A stretch of 64,000 nucleotides of DNA from Spodoptera frugiperda (GCF_023101765.2 NC_064218.1:434001-498000), one strand, 5' to 3'. Shown: positions 1-12,718, counted from the stretch's first letter. The notes: generated from the letters alone by a model not told the origin. Program-made: numbers and translations.

Positions 1-276
1 ATGTGTACCGGCTTATACCATATATATAAGAAAACAGATAACGACAGATAAATCCATAGCAATGATGCCGCGTTTGAACGACATTATAATTTGAAGTAAC
101 TTGCATCATGTAAACAGGTCCTAATGTTTACATCCTAGAGAACACTAGCGAGGGCCATAAGTTTATTAGTTCACAGTTTATTGAGATACTCGTAAAGCCT
201 ACTCAACTAATTTCGAGTACATCTGATTTATATTGTGTGTGATCGGAGTTTATTGTTTACTACCATGTTTATTGTA

Positions 277-412
277 GACTAGCTGGCTCGGCAAACTTCA
301 TGCCGCCTCTAACATTATTTTCTCACCTTTTAAACATTCACTGGACTTATAATTCAATACTAAAATTTGCTAAATCGGTCCAGCCATTCTCGAGTTTTAG
401 CGAGACTTGACT
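277..412 (-). mobile_element. Helitron-like 3' end (family K)
   Basis: Read on the minus strand, this segment carries the block 'aaatcggtccagcc' preceded by 'ctcgagttttagcgagac'-like sequence in its complement, and ends at the terminal CTAGT. The same type of block recurs at 17306 in the opposite orientation. A CTRRT-like end is typical of Helitrons, and related non-autonomous fragments are abundant in moths. No hairpin or Rep/helicase coding sequence is present, so Helitron membership is inferred. It could be another high-copy non-autonomous family. Confidence 0.45.
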
Positions 413-1982
413 TACTTACTTATCTAAAGAAGGAGAGTACATGTATGAAGGTACAATGTATAAAGTTTGTTGGTTTTGCTATAGAAAAAAATAAGGAAGA
501 CATTATACTTATGTGTGTATAAATTATGTGAATACATTCTCTGTTATGTGTACCAAAATGTGTTAAGGATCGTTAACCTAATTATATATCACTTTCATTA
601 ACATTACAAAAAAGTCTTCAGCATACGAACATTAGCTGTTTTTTTTTTCATGAAATCATTTTTGGTGTCTTATTATTAATCCTTGACATTTTTTTTTGTG
701 GTAAGCCTTCTGTAAGGAAGCGTGTTATAATTTTCTATTTAAAAAAAAACTCTATACTTAAAGGGACTTATATTATAGACTCAATGACTTCTAATGATAT
801 TACTAGTGACCATGTCGGTGAGGAACTTATAAATATTGCTTAAATGGCTTTCTAAAAACAGTAGTTGTACAGTGTTGTAGAATAGTAAACACAATACTCT
901 GTCCATGGCATAGTAACTTGAAAAGTATACAAAAACAGTATAAACACAAGAATATATAAACAATCGGTTGTGAAGCTATTACAGCCGACTGCCTTCTAGT
1001 GGAGGAAATTCATTTTCACATCAATCCGGTCACGAATGACGGTGTGGCCCCGAAATTAGCAGTTAAACTTTTTAATGTATCTGCTTGATAGTTACACTGT
1101 GTAGTGTGTGGACTTGGGACTTTATGAGTCGTCGTGGAGTGTGACTTTTAGTTTCAATTTGTTTCGGGTGCTTTCGAAATCAGTTTCGGTGGAGTTAGTT
1201 TTAGAACTCGAAACGGGATATTTACCATGTTTTTCTATTTCTATGACTTTCCGATAATGCGGCACTGTTCCATGATCACGGATGAACTGAAAAAAAAAAA
1301 CTTATTCGGTAGACTTATTTTGTTAGAATAAGAGAATAGGTAAAATTGAATATAGTTTTGTGTATTGATAATTTTGATTATACAATAATATTCGGTCAAG
1401 CTCGGCACTTCGAGCTAAGCATTATCCCTGTGAGAACTCGAATAAAAAAGTAGATAGTCATTATGATATTCACAACTTCCAATAAAAAAAAAAAAACAAT
1501 AAAAAACCAACTATTCGCAACAAACAAAACCTAAAACCTCACATCAAAACCCTCACACACAGAAACATTTATCACACAAAAATTGATTAGTCAACAATGT
1601 TCGAGCGTTCATCAATCAAAGTGTTCTAGGTTCAAAGCTTTTGTAGTCGGCTTTGGGTGGCGTGATAGGATCCCATATCTGTCAAAATGTCGCATTCGGT
1701 GACGACCAACGTTAAATACAGTGCGTTTACGGCGCTTACGAGCATAAAACAAAACAATACTAACTTTCCTAACATTTTCTATTGCTTTTAACTAAATTGA
1801 TATTTACGAAAGTCGCTGTAACTGCCGTGGGTAGTGGTTCTTACTGTTGTTGTTGGGGTTTGATTTTTGTTTTTTTTTTGTAGTGTTGTGTTTTCTTGTA
1901 GTAATTTGTAGTAGGTTTTGGGTGTAATCTACCTATATATATATAATAAAGTTTTTGATGAATTAATACCTCTTATTGGTAC
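413..1982. other. No gene seen; AT-rich spacer
   Basis: No coding region is supported. The stretch contains a 31-bp segment (1204-1234) that recurs at 49297-49329, an A/C-rich tract (about 1482-1575) and, 270 bp later, a G/T-rich tract (about 1840-1930). The two tracts are skewed in opposite directions but are not a clear inverted repeat. Confidence 0.6.
1204..1234 (+). repeat. Short dispersed repeat, copy 1
   Basis: The block 'gaaacgggatatttaccatg' with its flanks matches 49297-49329 at all but about one of 29 positions. A match this long is unlikely by chance, so both are probably fragments of one dispersed element whose ends I cannot define. Confidence 0.5.
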
Positions 1983-2120
1983 ACTAAAAACCATCCCGTT
2001 CCTACTTTTCGAGCCGGAACCCCGGTGAACCTGCTAAGTAGTCAGCATTTCCGGATCAGGCATCAGCTCTGCTAGGCCCTATCTGTGGTGGTCTGGTGGC
2101 GCTTTGAGGCGCGCGCGGAA
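1983..2120 (-). mobile_element. R1-like LINE 3' UTR fragment
   Basis: This is the antisense of the 3' UTR seen in the long LINE copy at 45533-46041. Shared blocks are 'cgttcctact', 'gagccggaaccccggt', 'gcatcag' and 'gtggtggtctggtggcgctt', and it ends at the 'gcgcgcgcgg' block. The poly(A)-proximal part is missing on the left and the body is truncated on the right, so only the middle of the UTR remains. It has no coding capacity. Confidence 0.75.
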
Positions 2121-3344
2121 AATACCTCTTCTTAATGAGGATGCGTTTTTATTTTTTGCAAATTCTACCCAATAAAAGTTAAATGTCTTTGTTACAGATT
2201 TTATTTAAGTGTTCCATAAAATTAGACTTCATTTTGAATACTTTAATTAGCATATAAAATGAGAGAAATTAACTTTATTTTTAATTACATATAGTCTATT
2301 ATTTACAAACAACACCACCTACACGAATTCCCAATACACCGAAACCCCTATCGTTATAGAATTGAAGACACAATTGACAGACTGACGATCATTGCTGATG
2401 ATTGGGATATGTATGGGTTTGCGCCGGAGTGAAGGACAGTTGCACCAATTAATATAGTGGGACAATCCAGTCGCTGGGTTGTTAATACCCCGTGTGTTAT
2501 GTAACACAGTTTAGTGAGTGTGGATGCTGCGCGTGTAAGGATTGTTCGTTTGATTATGAATCCTCTGGTAGATATTAGAAAATTACCTACCAATTAAATT
2601 ATATTTATTTTTGCAAGTTGGTTATATGATAACACTTTTACACGTCAATCTTTGAAATAACTAAATGAGGCCGTTTAGCAGCTCTAGAATTTATTAAGTC
2701 TGGATAAGCACAAAACATCCTTTTTTTTTTGAAGTAAATTAAATCCAATTTACAACATACGAGTTGAATTTCTTTTTAATGGCTCTTCCACACTTGATAC
2801 ATAGTAGTAGTATTTCGACCATAGGTAATTATTATGTGTTCAATCTCGTTAAAAGAAGCATGCTTATGTATGCCTCTGTTGTAGCTAATGTAAACAAGTG
2901 TTAGTAGACCTTAGACGCCATATTTATAGAATTTGCAAATCCAAGAATGCTGTTTACAGTATAATAAATGATGGGTGTGCATAAACAGATTAATTATTTA
3001 CATTTGAAGGTAAATGCACGTGGAAAAGAACCTCTTTGCATAATTGTATGCTAAACAGTGCAGGTGCTAGCCACTTAAGTACCAGGTTCTAATCTTGTCT
3101 GTACAACGATACCAAACAACATTACACTTGTGTTATGCACCTAGATCCAAGAGAATGACTTTATTTAACCTCTGTTTATGTATTATGTACTTTCTTTTTT
3201 CTGTAAATGTTTCTTTACATAGTCGTTGTTGTTATAAATAAGTTGTAATTGTAGGCCATCATAATTATAAATTAAGTCGTGATAAGAATATTTATTATAG
3301 TAGTTAACTCGATACTCAAAGTCACATTACTATGAATGAACTAA
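2121..3344. other. No supported gene; two overlapping minus-strand frames
   Basis: Two minus-strand frames of 62 and 79 codons overlap between 2319 and 2593. I do not recognise either product, they are within chance length, and they overlap each other, so I do not call a gene. Nothing else stands out. Confidence 0.55.
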
Positions 3345-3530
3345 GATATCATCAGCCTATAAGTGGCCACAGCTGACCAAAGGCCTCTTCTTACACGGAG
3401 AAGGTTTAAACATTAATCACCTTGCTCAATGCGGGTCAGCGATTTCAAACTTATAATTAGAAATTATAAGCTTAGGTTTCCTCACGATGTTTTTCATCAC
3501 CGTTTGTTAAAGTATCTCTTAGGACAAATA
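3345..3530 (-). mobile_element. TGATG-tailed retroposon (family A)
   Basis: The complement contains the family core: a GAGGAAACC-type block, a region around 'cccgcattgagcaagcgtgg' (degenerate here), an 'agaagaggcctttggtcagc' block, 'cacttataggctg' and then a short TGATG tail. Four further copies lie at 19868, 25608, 45219 and 55277. Simple TGA/ATG-repeat tails are typical of RTE-like LINEs and the SINEs they mobilise. Whether this is the LINE 3' UTR or a SINE cannot be decided from this window. Confidence 0.75.
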
Positions 3531-4641
3531 GTGTTTAAACTTTGATTTTTAATTATAGTCTACTTTTTAATCAGTCTTCATGGTCACGTCTAATAATTTA
3601 TGGAAAGACACAGTATAAAGTGCGATGAAAGAAGAAGGATCACAATCCATACTCATACGTTAGTCTGTTATAGGACGTGGGGTAATTTTGACCCAATTCC
3701 TTTATGTTAAAAAAGCAGAGCTATATATTTAAAAAAAGCAGAGTAAGCTTTCCTAGCTTTGATGTTTGACATCAGAATGAACAACTACTGTAAAAACAGT
3801 CTTCATAGCTACCACTAAAAAACAACTATCCATACATACTAACTAGACACAAAAATAATAAAAAAAGAAAGACGAAACACAATCGCGGCCTCTACCCACA
3901 AATACTTAAGTTAAATGCGTAGAAAATATTTAGCCGACTCGTTTCAGACATTTCGTGAGGACACACCACTTTCCGGTAACAATAAAAATATGTAAATTGA
4001 GCCACCGCTCGAGGAAACCATTTCGCTTAATTGCAATCCCACCACCAACGGTTTATATATTAAAATCACGCGACAACCCTAATGAGTGTATCTATATATA
4101 TATTTGTATGTCTGTAGTAGTGTAGGGTTAGAAATGTGCTCAGAATGTGTTTAGAGCAACTAATGGAGGTGTTATTGTAATGGGTTTTATTGTATAATTG
4201 TGCTTTTTGTATTTATTACTAAAGTAAACTTTTAAATTGCGAAATTGTTTTGTGATATTAGTATTTAAAAGATCTGATTTATCATTTTCATCAAGTCTTT
4301 TATAATATCTCACAAATTATCTTTTTGAGAATGTTCAGTGGTCGCTCAAACAATCACTTGAATTTATATAAAATAAATCATTGTAGTACCGAATAAAACA
4401 ATAAATATTCATTTAAAAACCTTTCGGTCAGTAATATCAACAAAATTAATATTAATTCAGTCTTTTATTGAAAACAATTCTCAGAGTAATAAATTAAACC
4501 GATTACATAACTGCAGCAGGTAAATAAAACATGACAATCAATTGTACGGCACTCACTCGTGACATACATTGAAATCATTCTACACGACTTCCTCGAACCA
4601 ATGAAAGCAATGCATCCCAACTACGAAATACGGAAAACATA
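3531..4641. other. No feature seen
   Basis: AT-rich sequence with a short TA run near 4093-4102. I see no conserved reading frame or repeat shared with the rest of the window. Confidence 0.6.
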
Positions 4642-4868
4642 ATGATATTCAACAATAAAACACTACGCGATACAAAGCAATACAATTTTACTAGCGAAAA
4701 ACAATTTATCAATCTCGTGTCGGCAGATAAAAGGGAAACATTCGATACAAGTTACGTTTCAAATTCAATATTAACTAAAATGAAAACTGAATACACTCAA
4801 CAAATTGTTGCCAAATATAGATCTCTTGTTCCGTTGACCCAACAAATAAAAAAAGTAAACACATATGA

Positions 4869-5282
4869 TTGTTGAATGAAAATAAAAAATCCATTTACCA
4901 TGCCTCCTGGCCATGTAAAGGTACCAATTGTCGAAAAACCCGGCCGTTCTGCCGGCAGAGCAGCAGCACACCCGGGCGCACTGGTGCAGCAGGCAGCACG
5001 GCGGGTCAGGTTACGCTAGCCGCTTCCGGTATACATTATGTCCGTACTATGTTTGAACGGTCGCGAGTGCATAACCGGAGGCGATGCAGTCCTGTTGATT
5101 TTTTATTTTTTATACCCGGGTCCGTTGAGAGCTGGGCGTTAATCAATACTTTGTACATGGTGCACGCAAAACAAAATAAAACACGTATTGTTTTGTACAC
5201 GGATAACATTTTTTATCCGGATCTGCGACCGGATATGGGCAAAATGAAAGAGTGTATTAAATCGATCGTGAACAATATTTAA
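4869..5282 (+). other. Unassigned 137-codon reading frame in GC-rich patch
   Basis: This frame runs from an ATG at 4869 to a stop at 5282. The N-terminal half is basic and Ser/Thr/Gly-rich with several Cys. The C-terminal half is hydrophobic and then charged, ending MGKMKECIKSIVNNI. I recognise no domain, signal peptide or family. The open length comes mainly from a locally GC-rich stretch (about 4930-5100), where stop codons are rarer, and an opposite-strand frame (5139-5420) overlaps it. A diverged exon or 5' UTR is possible but unsupported. Confidence 0.15.
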
Positions 5283-5529
5283 TATTCGCTTTGTGTTGGT
5301 TTTTGCGAGGGTGAAAATAGAGCATGGAGCTGCATTATTCGCACGTAAAACTTGGCTTAGAAAATGGGTTGACGCTGCGCTTTTGTAAAAAACGTCAATA
5401 GCATGGAGGCTCTGGTTCACCGCTAGGTTTTATTGCTTTTTATTGACGACTTTTATCGTGATGTAGTACGTTTTCGTAGGGGATGTAGCTGTTAAGTTTA
5501 TTAAAGGTCAAAACATTCTTAACAAGAAC

Positions 5530-5765
5530 TGATCCGGCACGGCGTGGTTTCGGATTGGGACTACTGTTAGCTGCCAGTGTGCTAACGGTGCACCGACTTC
5601 ATGCTGCAAGCGCGCCTTGCGATGGTGTTTCACTAGCGCCTGGCCTGTGGCCTGGCGGGCGGCTCGCTGTCGGACAGCAGTAAGCACACAGCCCGCGCTT
5701 CCGCGTCAACTACGTCTCAAGAGGATCGCGCGCTGGCCATCCATGGTCGGTTTTTGTATGGACGT
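5530..5765. other. GC-rich, CpG-containing patch
   Basis: This stretch is markedly richer in G+C and CpG than its surroundings. A plus-strand frame stays open from about 5533 to 5794 but has no ATG until near its end. Such patches in moth genomes often mark promoters, exons or old repeats. No consensus promoter element or convincing splice site decides between these. Confidence 0.3.
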
Positions 5766-5800
5766 TATGAAATATATCATACGACATAGGATTTAATATT

Positions 5801-7956
5801 CAAATTTAAATGATAAGTTAATTGCTGGGTAGGAGCGGTGCTCGTTAAGTGTGTATCTCCTTTACGCGTGTTACGTATTATTATTAAAATATCATTTTTT
5901 TTTAAATTAAAAATGCATAAAACTGAGTTCGAGCTTTGAGTCGAAAAAAAAATATACTGGCTTTTATCAGTTCGCAGATAAAACAACTTCTTAATTTATA
6001 TAATTAAATAAAGCAATGCACACCAATGGCAACAAATTACGCGAATTATACAATGTTTCCGTTGAACGAAAATTGAAATTTAAAATTACGAAATAATATT
6101 CCGTAATTAAAACGTCAGGCCGAAATTAAAATTCGAAAATACGGAGTTCAAAATTTAATCCCTTTTACAAAAAATATTCGGATATATTCGCGTAAATTGC
6201 ATTATGGGACACGTCTACGCATTCTCGTGCAATGTTGAAAGCTTTTGAAAAAACGGAAAAATTAAGTAGAGGAAAATAAACGGGGGAAAATATATTTCAA
6301 TGAAATATGCAAATGAGAGGCTTAAGCATGTTACATAAAGATAAAAAGATACTCAGAGAGCGAGGATTAATTCGAATCCAAAAAGAATGATACATTTATT
6401 TATACGTTAAACTGTACTTCCGCGGGAATTGGTTTATCAACTTTAAAGGCATTTATTGAAAGGATTACCATTAACTGTAAAAGCGAATGGTGAAAATATG
6501 AAATCGTAAATGCTGTACAGAGCAGATTTTGATTACATTTTGCAGGAGTTGCAAATAAAGGCGTTATCTTACACGAAAATAGATGAAAATTGTGAGACTG
6601 AGAGAATATTTTTGTCCAAAGTATTACCAATATAGGAATTTCCGTTAACAGAATTTAATGTACCTAATTGTATAGATTTTAAAACTATACCTGAATTAGC
6701 ATAAATTTTCTTCTGGCTAAATATAAATTGATAAAACCACTGGTGGAAATTCGGTATATTTACTTACAGTCCACTGAATTTTCAGGAAAAACTTGTATAA
6801 CTTTTAGAATTCTCACTACTTAGTGTTCAGTTCACAAATAAACCTTCCAGTTATATAAATCTATTGTCTCCATCTAGTAAGATACTCAAACAGGTCCCCT
6901 TGAAGTTAAGTATTTAAAAATTAAAAACAAAGGGAACTTTTTTCAGTGAACAGCCACTCGAGACTCGAGACGAGTTGAGTATGGACTTGTTGAGCAATGT
7001 CGAGTTATGTCGGGTAAAGTTGAGTGATGTTTCTGTTTACCGCAGTCACGAACCAACGCGGATATTTTAATTAGTCCACTTTTATTCGTGTCATTAAAGA
7101 TTTTATTTTTGTTAGAATGTTTTGCGTTTTATTTTTGCTTGTGAATTTATTTTATGCTGTGTAGCTGCTGAAAGTGCTGTAGTTATGGTAGACTGACTGA
7201 TATATGGTGAATGAAGACAATGGTAACAATAAATTGTCAACTATATACTTTTTTTTAGTTTTATGTATCGTGGTTGATGCAGAATTAATTAATGTCTTTT
7301 TTTTACGAACGGCTTTCAAATTGATATGGTCATGACGACCTATTGCAACTTCTGAATAGTAATCTAGTTTAACATGATAACATGTATCATCATTGTTCAT
7401 TACTGCTTCAAAGAATGCGATTTAGAACCCACAACACTTGTGTTTGTATATTTATACCTATAGTTATTACCTATGTAAAATAATAAAATTGTATTTTGTA
7501 TAATTTTAAAACACGGTATAAAAATAAATGTAAATGAAAATATCAGGCTTTGTGAAACAATAAGGAGATATTGGATTTTTTCAATCTGTGATTGTTTCGG
7601 ATAAAATGATAAAACTAATCTGTAAAAAAATATTTATTTCACACATTCAATTTAGATGGTAAAAAATCCTATCCTGTCCTAAATGGTTTTAAAAGGTGTT
7701 GCGAACAAATTCTACATATGTATTTGTATAACATTTTTAAAATGAATGGGTACTATTTTTGTAAAACTGTATTTTACTTTGTTTGTGTTGTAATTGGATA
7801 ACTTTTATGACCAGTTTGTGTAAATAATGGACCCATTACTTACACAAAATATTATGGATATGTGTATATTTTATAATCAAATATATTAACATAGTTTGTA
7901 AATTAAATTCATTTAATAAAAGCTAAAAGATTTACGAATGAAGTATATAGACCGCA
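5801..7956. other. No feature seen
   Basis: AT-rich sequence with a few minus-strand frames of 69-82 codons that resemble nothing I know and fit chance. No tandem or shared dispersed repeats were found. Confidence 0.6.
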
Positions 7957-8204
7957 ATGCATGAACGGAAGAATGGGAAAATCGGTAGAGAGCGCCCTAG
8001 ACGTACATATATCGATCAGATTGGCGATATATTAAAGAAGGTCCAAATTAAAAATACCCTTAACCGACGAGCATGCATGAAAAGACTGATGACTGTTGAT
8101 GAAACGAAAGAAGTATGTAAGAATCGTAGCAATTGGCGTTCCATAGTCCCTGGCTAGTGCCTACCTTCATGGGAGACAGTCGTGAGGTTATGTATGTATG
8201 TATG
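7957..8204 (+). pseudogene. LINE ORF2 C-terminal remnant (family D)
   Basis: The frame from 7957 to 8157 reads RPRRTYIDQIGDILKK, then RRACMKRLMTVDETKEVCKN and RSNWRSIV. This has the form of the C-terminal tail of an endonuclease/reverse-transcriptase LINE polyprotein: an RPR-x-T-x-x-DQI block, then an Arg-rich CMKRLM block and a terminal WRSIV. It lacks all catalytic domains, so it is a 5'-truncated dead copy. An ATGT-repeat tail (about 8188-8204) follows the stop, as expected at a LINE 3' end. A second copy lies at 47086-47298 and a decayed one near 36715. The LINE clade is not certain. Confidence 0.7.
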
Positions 8205-9674
8205 AACTCAATTAATGTGTTTAAGCCCAATTTTTAATTTAAAAAGTCCCTCCACCCACAGATCAATAAAAAAACGTATGATAAATAGCTTTTTACCTGT
8301 CCTCATGGTAGTCAAAACTGATCAACTAACCATTAAACATATGGACAAAAAATTAACCAAATAAGGTGTAGAATATTCCACTACGAATGGCTATTAACAT
8401 TCGACTATTGTGTGGGCAGAGCTACTTTTGACAGGTTATCATTCCAAGGTTCGCCTTAAGTCAATATCACATATATGGACAGACTGACACTCCCATTCTT
8501 TTTACCCATGTTGAAACTTGTTAGGATATTAATATTAAAGTAATTAATTTTATATTCTTGATTTTCCTTGTTTGGTTTTCGTGATTTTGTTTAAGGAAGA
8601 GTATTTAAATTTAAGCTTGTTTCGTGGTGGAAATTATGTATTTATAAAGATATCAATGTAGATTTTTTTCCAAGTTTAGATAATGGTTTTCTCAAGTTGT
8701 TAATGTATCGTAGTTAACTTAAAACTTATTTGTGCTACACAATTACCCATTTTTATTTTTTAAGATGTATTTCTTATGTGTCAAATAATATATTTAATGC
8801 CGTACTCAGAGTATTTAAAAAGTTACTTAACCCAGTCCTTAGCAATTGCTTTCAATACAAAATCCTTACTAAGTATAAGTTCAAGTAATCAATAAATGTC
8901 TTTGAGTGTGGTAGTTACTTTCTTTTATATTTTTTTAATGTAACTGACATTTTTGTTAGGTAGGCCCCAATCAATCTTTACTACATAGTACAAATAAAAT
9001 GTCAAACACTATAATATGTACCTTTTATATGAAGTATACGACATTTTCAATAGTGTCCATAAAATACCCATAGAATATTCAAAGACCCAGCCTTTAAAAG
9101 CCAAAAGGCCTTATTTAAAACTCGGTAACTAAATATAACTAGTTTCTCTATACTTGCATCACTGATTGTATGGTAATTAGTATTATGTAATACTTTTGTT
9201 GCCTTACAATGTTTCTTTAATAGGTAATTGTTATGTATTGGGATTATTTTTTTAAAGTTTTGCAACGGCTTAGCTAAGTTGTGTACTAATTGGCCGTAAT
9301 ATGATTTTTGATATAGTATGCAAAATTCCAGATGATTGTCGATGTAAGAATTTAAATTCCCTTCATCTTCATTATTATCATCAGTTCGATACGTATTCAG
9401 TATTCACGTATTATCATTCAGCCTTAATAGTACCTACAAATATTATGAAGTGTGAACATAAAGCGCCACTGCCACATAAGATTATTATACTGTTCTCATT
9501 AAGCTACCTATCCCATCATGAGCACCATTATCCCACCACCAGCACCCAAAACCCAAAGAACCTGACCATGGACAGACTTATTAACTTCACATTTTATTTA
9601 ATCGCCATTCGAACTTGAATTATTACTCTCTCTGTAAAAAAGAGAAATAAGTTCATTTTTAAATTGGTTTATTC
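8205..9674. other. No feature seen
   Basis: AT-rich spacer. Frames at 9047-9265 (minus) and 9301-9618 (plus, 105 codons) have no recognisable product and no repeat match, and are consistent with chance. Confidence 0.6.
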
Positions 9675-9905
9675 CACTTTTCACCCAGGTGACATTTTCG
9701 TGTCCTCATTTCACCTTGAATATTTCAGCCAGGTGACATCATAATTTAGTAGCCTCCCAGGAAAAATCATAATTTAGCTGCCTAAATAAAAATGCTGGGT
9801 GAACGAAGGAGATCACTAGAGTTGACTCCTTACTTTCACCTAAGTGACATCTCCTGGGTGAAATAATTCCCAGGTGAAATGAGAACCTCAAAAAGTAACC
9901 TAGGC
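9675..9905. mobile_element. MITE-like element built of inverted TTTCACC/AGGTGA motifs
   Basis: The left part carries 'cttttcacccaggtgacat', 'tcatttcacc' and 'ccaggtgacatcataattta'. The right part carries the complementary order: 'tttcacctaagtgacatct', 'cctgggtgaaat' and 'cccaggtgaaatgaga'. The arrangement gives imperfect subterminal inverted repeats around a centre near 9790, and 'tcataattta' is repeated. No transposase is present. A non-autonomous DNA transposon is the simplest reading; target-site duplications could not be fixed. Confidence 0.5.
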
Positions 9906-11702
9906 AATATAGATGAACAAAGAGGAAAAAGCAAAACTGAAAATGCTTACAATTTTAAATTATTGAAGTAATAATTTAAGTTTGAATAAAAGTATGTATA
10001 AACTTTGCGGTGTCAAAGTGGAATACACTTTGAATTTATGTCTTGTTCAATAAATTGTCGCGAAATATAGCTAGCATTCGCGTCGTATGTTTTAATCCGT
10101 ATATGGTCGGCAAATGAGACGATTGCTCTCCACTAATTAGTGTTGCTTGTCTGTCCGTTTATTGAAGATAAAACATCTTTATAGATGGACTGTCTTCTTT
10201 AATTGGTGCTTCGATGTAGAAGGAGTTTGAAACGTTTTCGTTATTTGTATTTTAGTTGGTGTTGTTATTTGTAATTGTTTGTTGAAAATTGATGTTAGTG
10301 AAGGTTTTTAAAGGATCGTTTTGTGGATAGCCTTTAGGATGTCTGGATATTTTTGGGATGAAATATTAAAGTTTATATATCTAGCAGATGTCATCGCATG
10401 TCCTACTTAAAGTTAACTGTTTCTTTGAATCTATTTAAATTAGTGTGATTACCAAATTACCGAAAATGTTTATTAGTTGAATATTTCATGTAAAATATTT
10501 GCTTTTTGGCAAAAATATTACGTAAAACTCTCTGGAAAATTCTCACGACGAAAATTGATCTTTTTGTACGGGTTGTTTAGCAACAATATCTTCGGGACTA
10601 AGCCAACCTTTTACAGATTTAACACCAAAAAAAGGAATGTCAAGCTTATGATAACAGCAAACATTTGATCTCCAAACTATCTATATGTAAAGCGGTACAT
10701 AGCCGGTAACAGAATTTTATACCAAGGGAAAATCTCCAAAAAAATAGCAATACGTAGACGCTGTATGTGTTCCCAGCAAGGGATTTGTTTCCAACATTCG
10801 TAGTGTAAAAAAAGAGAAAAAATGTCGATGTTTCAACTTTTTTCTGCCACTGGTACAAGGCTGGGAGCTCTGTGCGACTGCGAGCGAGAGCATTAAGGAT
10901 GGCACGAAATAGTAAAAACAGTTTGTTAACACGTTTGTGAATTACAATCAGAGGGTTTAATGGGAATTAGGGAGGACACTACGGAGTGCCAGTAAATTGT
11001 GTTTTGTTTTTGGAAATCTTCACTAATGGGGTACCTGTTTGTATGGTCCGTGTTTGTATGCATAATATTGGTTTAGGGTTTTGCTAACATTGATGCAAGC
11101 AGGTATTTACCGATTAAAGATTTTTTATTTGTTTTCCTTTTAATGTGGTTTCTTATTTACCTCTGGTTTGTTTATTAACGGATTTAAATGTTGTGTTAAT
11201 GATTCGAAGGTATTTTTGCACATACATTGTTGATCAAAAATAAAATACCTATACAAAACGTCTCTAGTATTTAGATTAAATAACATTTTCTCTTCAATTT
11301 CAATCCTATCTTAACCACCAAATTTTAAATGCTATATATAAACAACGCTACTTCAAAGATTTGCCATCCCTAATCCAAGCATTAACCACGACAATCTGGC
11401 CGGGGGGCATTTCGACAGGAGCCGAGGAAAATCTGAACAAAGTCGGCCAACAAACATCAGCATCATGTCAAGAGGTTATCGCTACTAAGAACTGCCTCCA
11501 GATATATTTTAAAACTTTTTACATGTTGCTGAGATGGTACGAAACACGGTTTAAGAGAAATTGTTTAGAAAAATATTATGTAAATGGATTGTTCCTTAGG
11601 TATAGTTTAAATAAAGTACGTAGTTTTGAGTACGATGTTTGGTTGATTGTTAAGTTATATACTATACACGGTATGATTGTTTAAACTTGTCTTTCAATGA
11701 CT
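9906..11702. other. No supported gene
   Basis: AT-rich spacer. A 107-codon plus-strand frame (11361-11684) ends just before the SINE-B copy. Its first third is of balanced composition and the rest is AT-driven. I recognise no domain and do not call it a gene. Confidence 0.55.
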
Positions 11703-11800
11703 TTGACTGCATGGTTGGCACGGTAACTGGGCAACTGGGCTGCCGCGCAGTGTGTAGCGGATTTGATTCCCGCACAGCGCAATTTTTTGAACTCGACCAG
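11703..11800 (+). mobile_element. SINE-B head fragment
   Basis: The segment has the SINE-B order: 'gactgca', 'ggttggcacgg', 'ctgggcaactgg', 'ctgccgcgca', and a mutated pol III B box (atttgattcc where the canonical core is GGTTCGATTCC). Only the tRNA-related head and about 20 bp beyond remain; the tail and poly(A) are missing. Both the truncation and the damaged B box imply an inactive copy. Confidence 0.7.
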
Positions 11801-12572
11801 TTTCAAACCACGCTAGGGGCTCATATTCACGAGCAGCATTGCTCAATTTACCCAACAATTTCATTCGCTACTCCCTCAAAAAATCATAGTCCCAAAGCTT
11901 TTCCATTTCAAATTATAACATTACAATTTTACTGAGTACTCAGTATCAAGAGACACAGCTAAACAAACTGTAGCGACATTTAACCGCAGTTTTCATAAAA
12001 GCGCATACAGAACCAACAGCAAGTCACAACTATAATTGAAACACTGAAACAAGTGGAATGTTTCAGTTACAGGTACAACTCACTCATTGCCTCGGTAATT
12101 GAAACTGGACTCGCTGAATTAGTTCTGCTGAAGGTTTCAGAGCCACTTTACTGGGGACTTGAAGAGCTCACGATTACGATGTGTCGTGCGGTTATAGCAC
12201 AGTAAAATGTTTAAAAAAATAACATATTTTAGACAGTAAATGTTTTGTATTGTTCTTTCAGATTCGATTTTTGCAGTACACACCATTCACCTAAAATAAT
12301 TATCATATTTTGTCAATAATTCATATTTCTTTGTATTTGATTACCTACCGCTAATTTAGATTCGGATGGTTTGTTTTGTTTTTACTAAAAATTAAAGCAG
12401 AAATCCAAATATTTAAGTTACTTTTATAAACTACACAGTTTAGTAAAGGTTGCGTAAATATTATAATTTTTACTGTCGGTATCAATAACGGTCATATACT
12501 TAATAATAAAATAATAATGCACCTACCACAAAAAAATATGTATAAAACAGCAGCATGAAGAATCCGGAGCAA
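11801..12572. other. No feature seen
   Basis: AT-rich spacer without recognisable coding or repeat content. Confidence 0.55.
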
Positions 12573-12718
12573 CTGATGCCTAATCCGTAGCTGCGGACTA
12601 CGGCTCGAAAAGCAGGAGTTGGAACGGGCTGGTTTTTAGTCAGTAAGAGTCTAACACTCCCTCTCGCCTCGCCCAAGGCGGGAGAAGTTATCGGATGATA
12701 TTCGCTCCTCAAAAAAAG
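12573..12718 (+). mobile_element. R1-like LINE 3' tail with short poly(A)
   Basis: Same orientation as the long LINE copy: 'ctgatgcctaatcc', 'agctgcggac', 'ggctggtttttagtcagt', 'actccctctcgcctcgcc', 'aaggcgggagaag' and then an A7 run (12711-12717). The start at 'ctgatgcc' is a 5' truncation within the UTR, and an internal deletion removes the 'gggtttaccgggg' part. A minus-strand frame across it (12500-12781) is a repeat translation, not a gene. Confidence 0.8.

Noticed and set aside
2319..2593. Two overlapping minus-strand frames, possible exon
   Set aside because: They overlap in different phases, neither resembles a known protein, and no splice sites support them.
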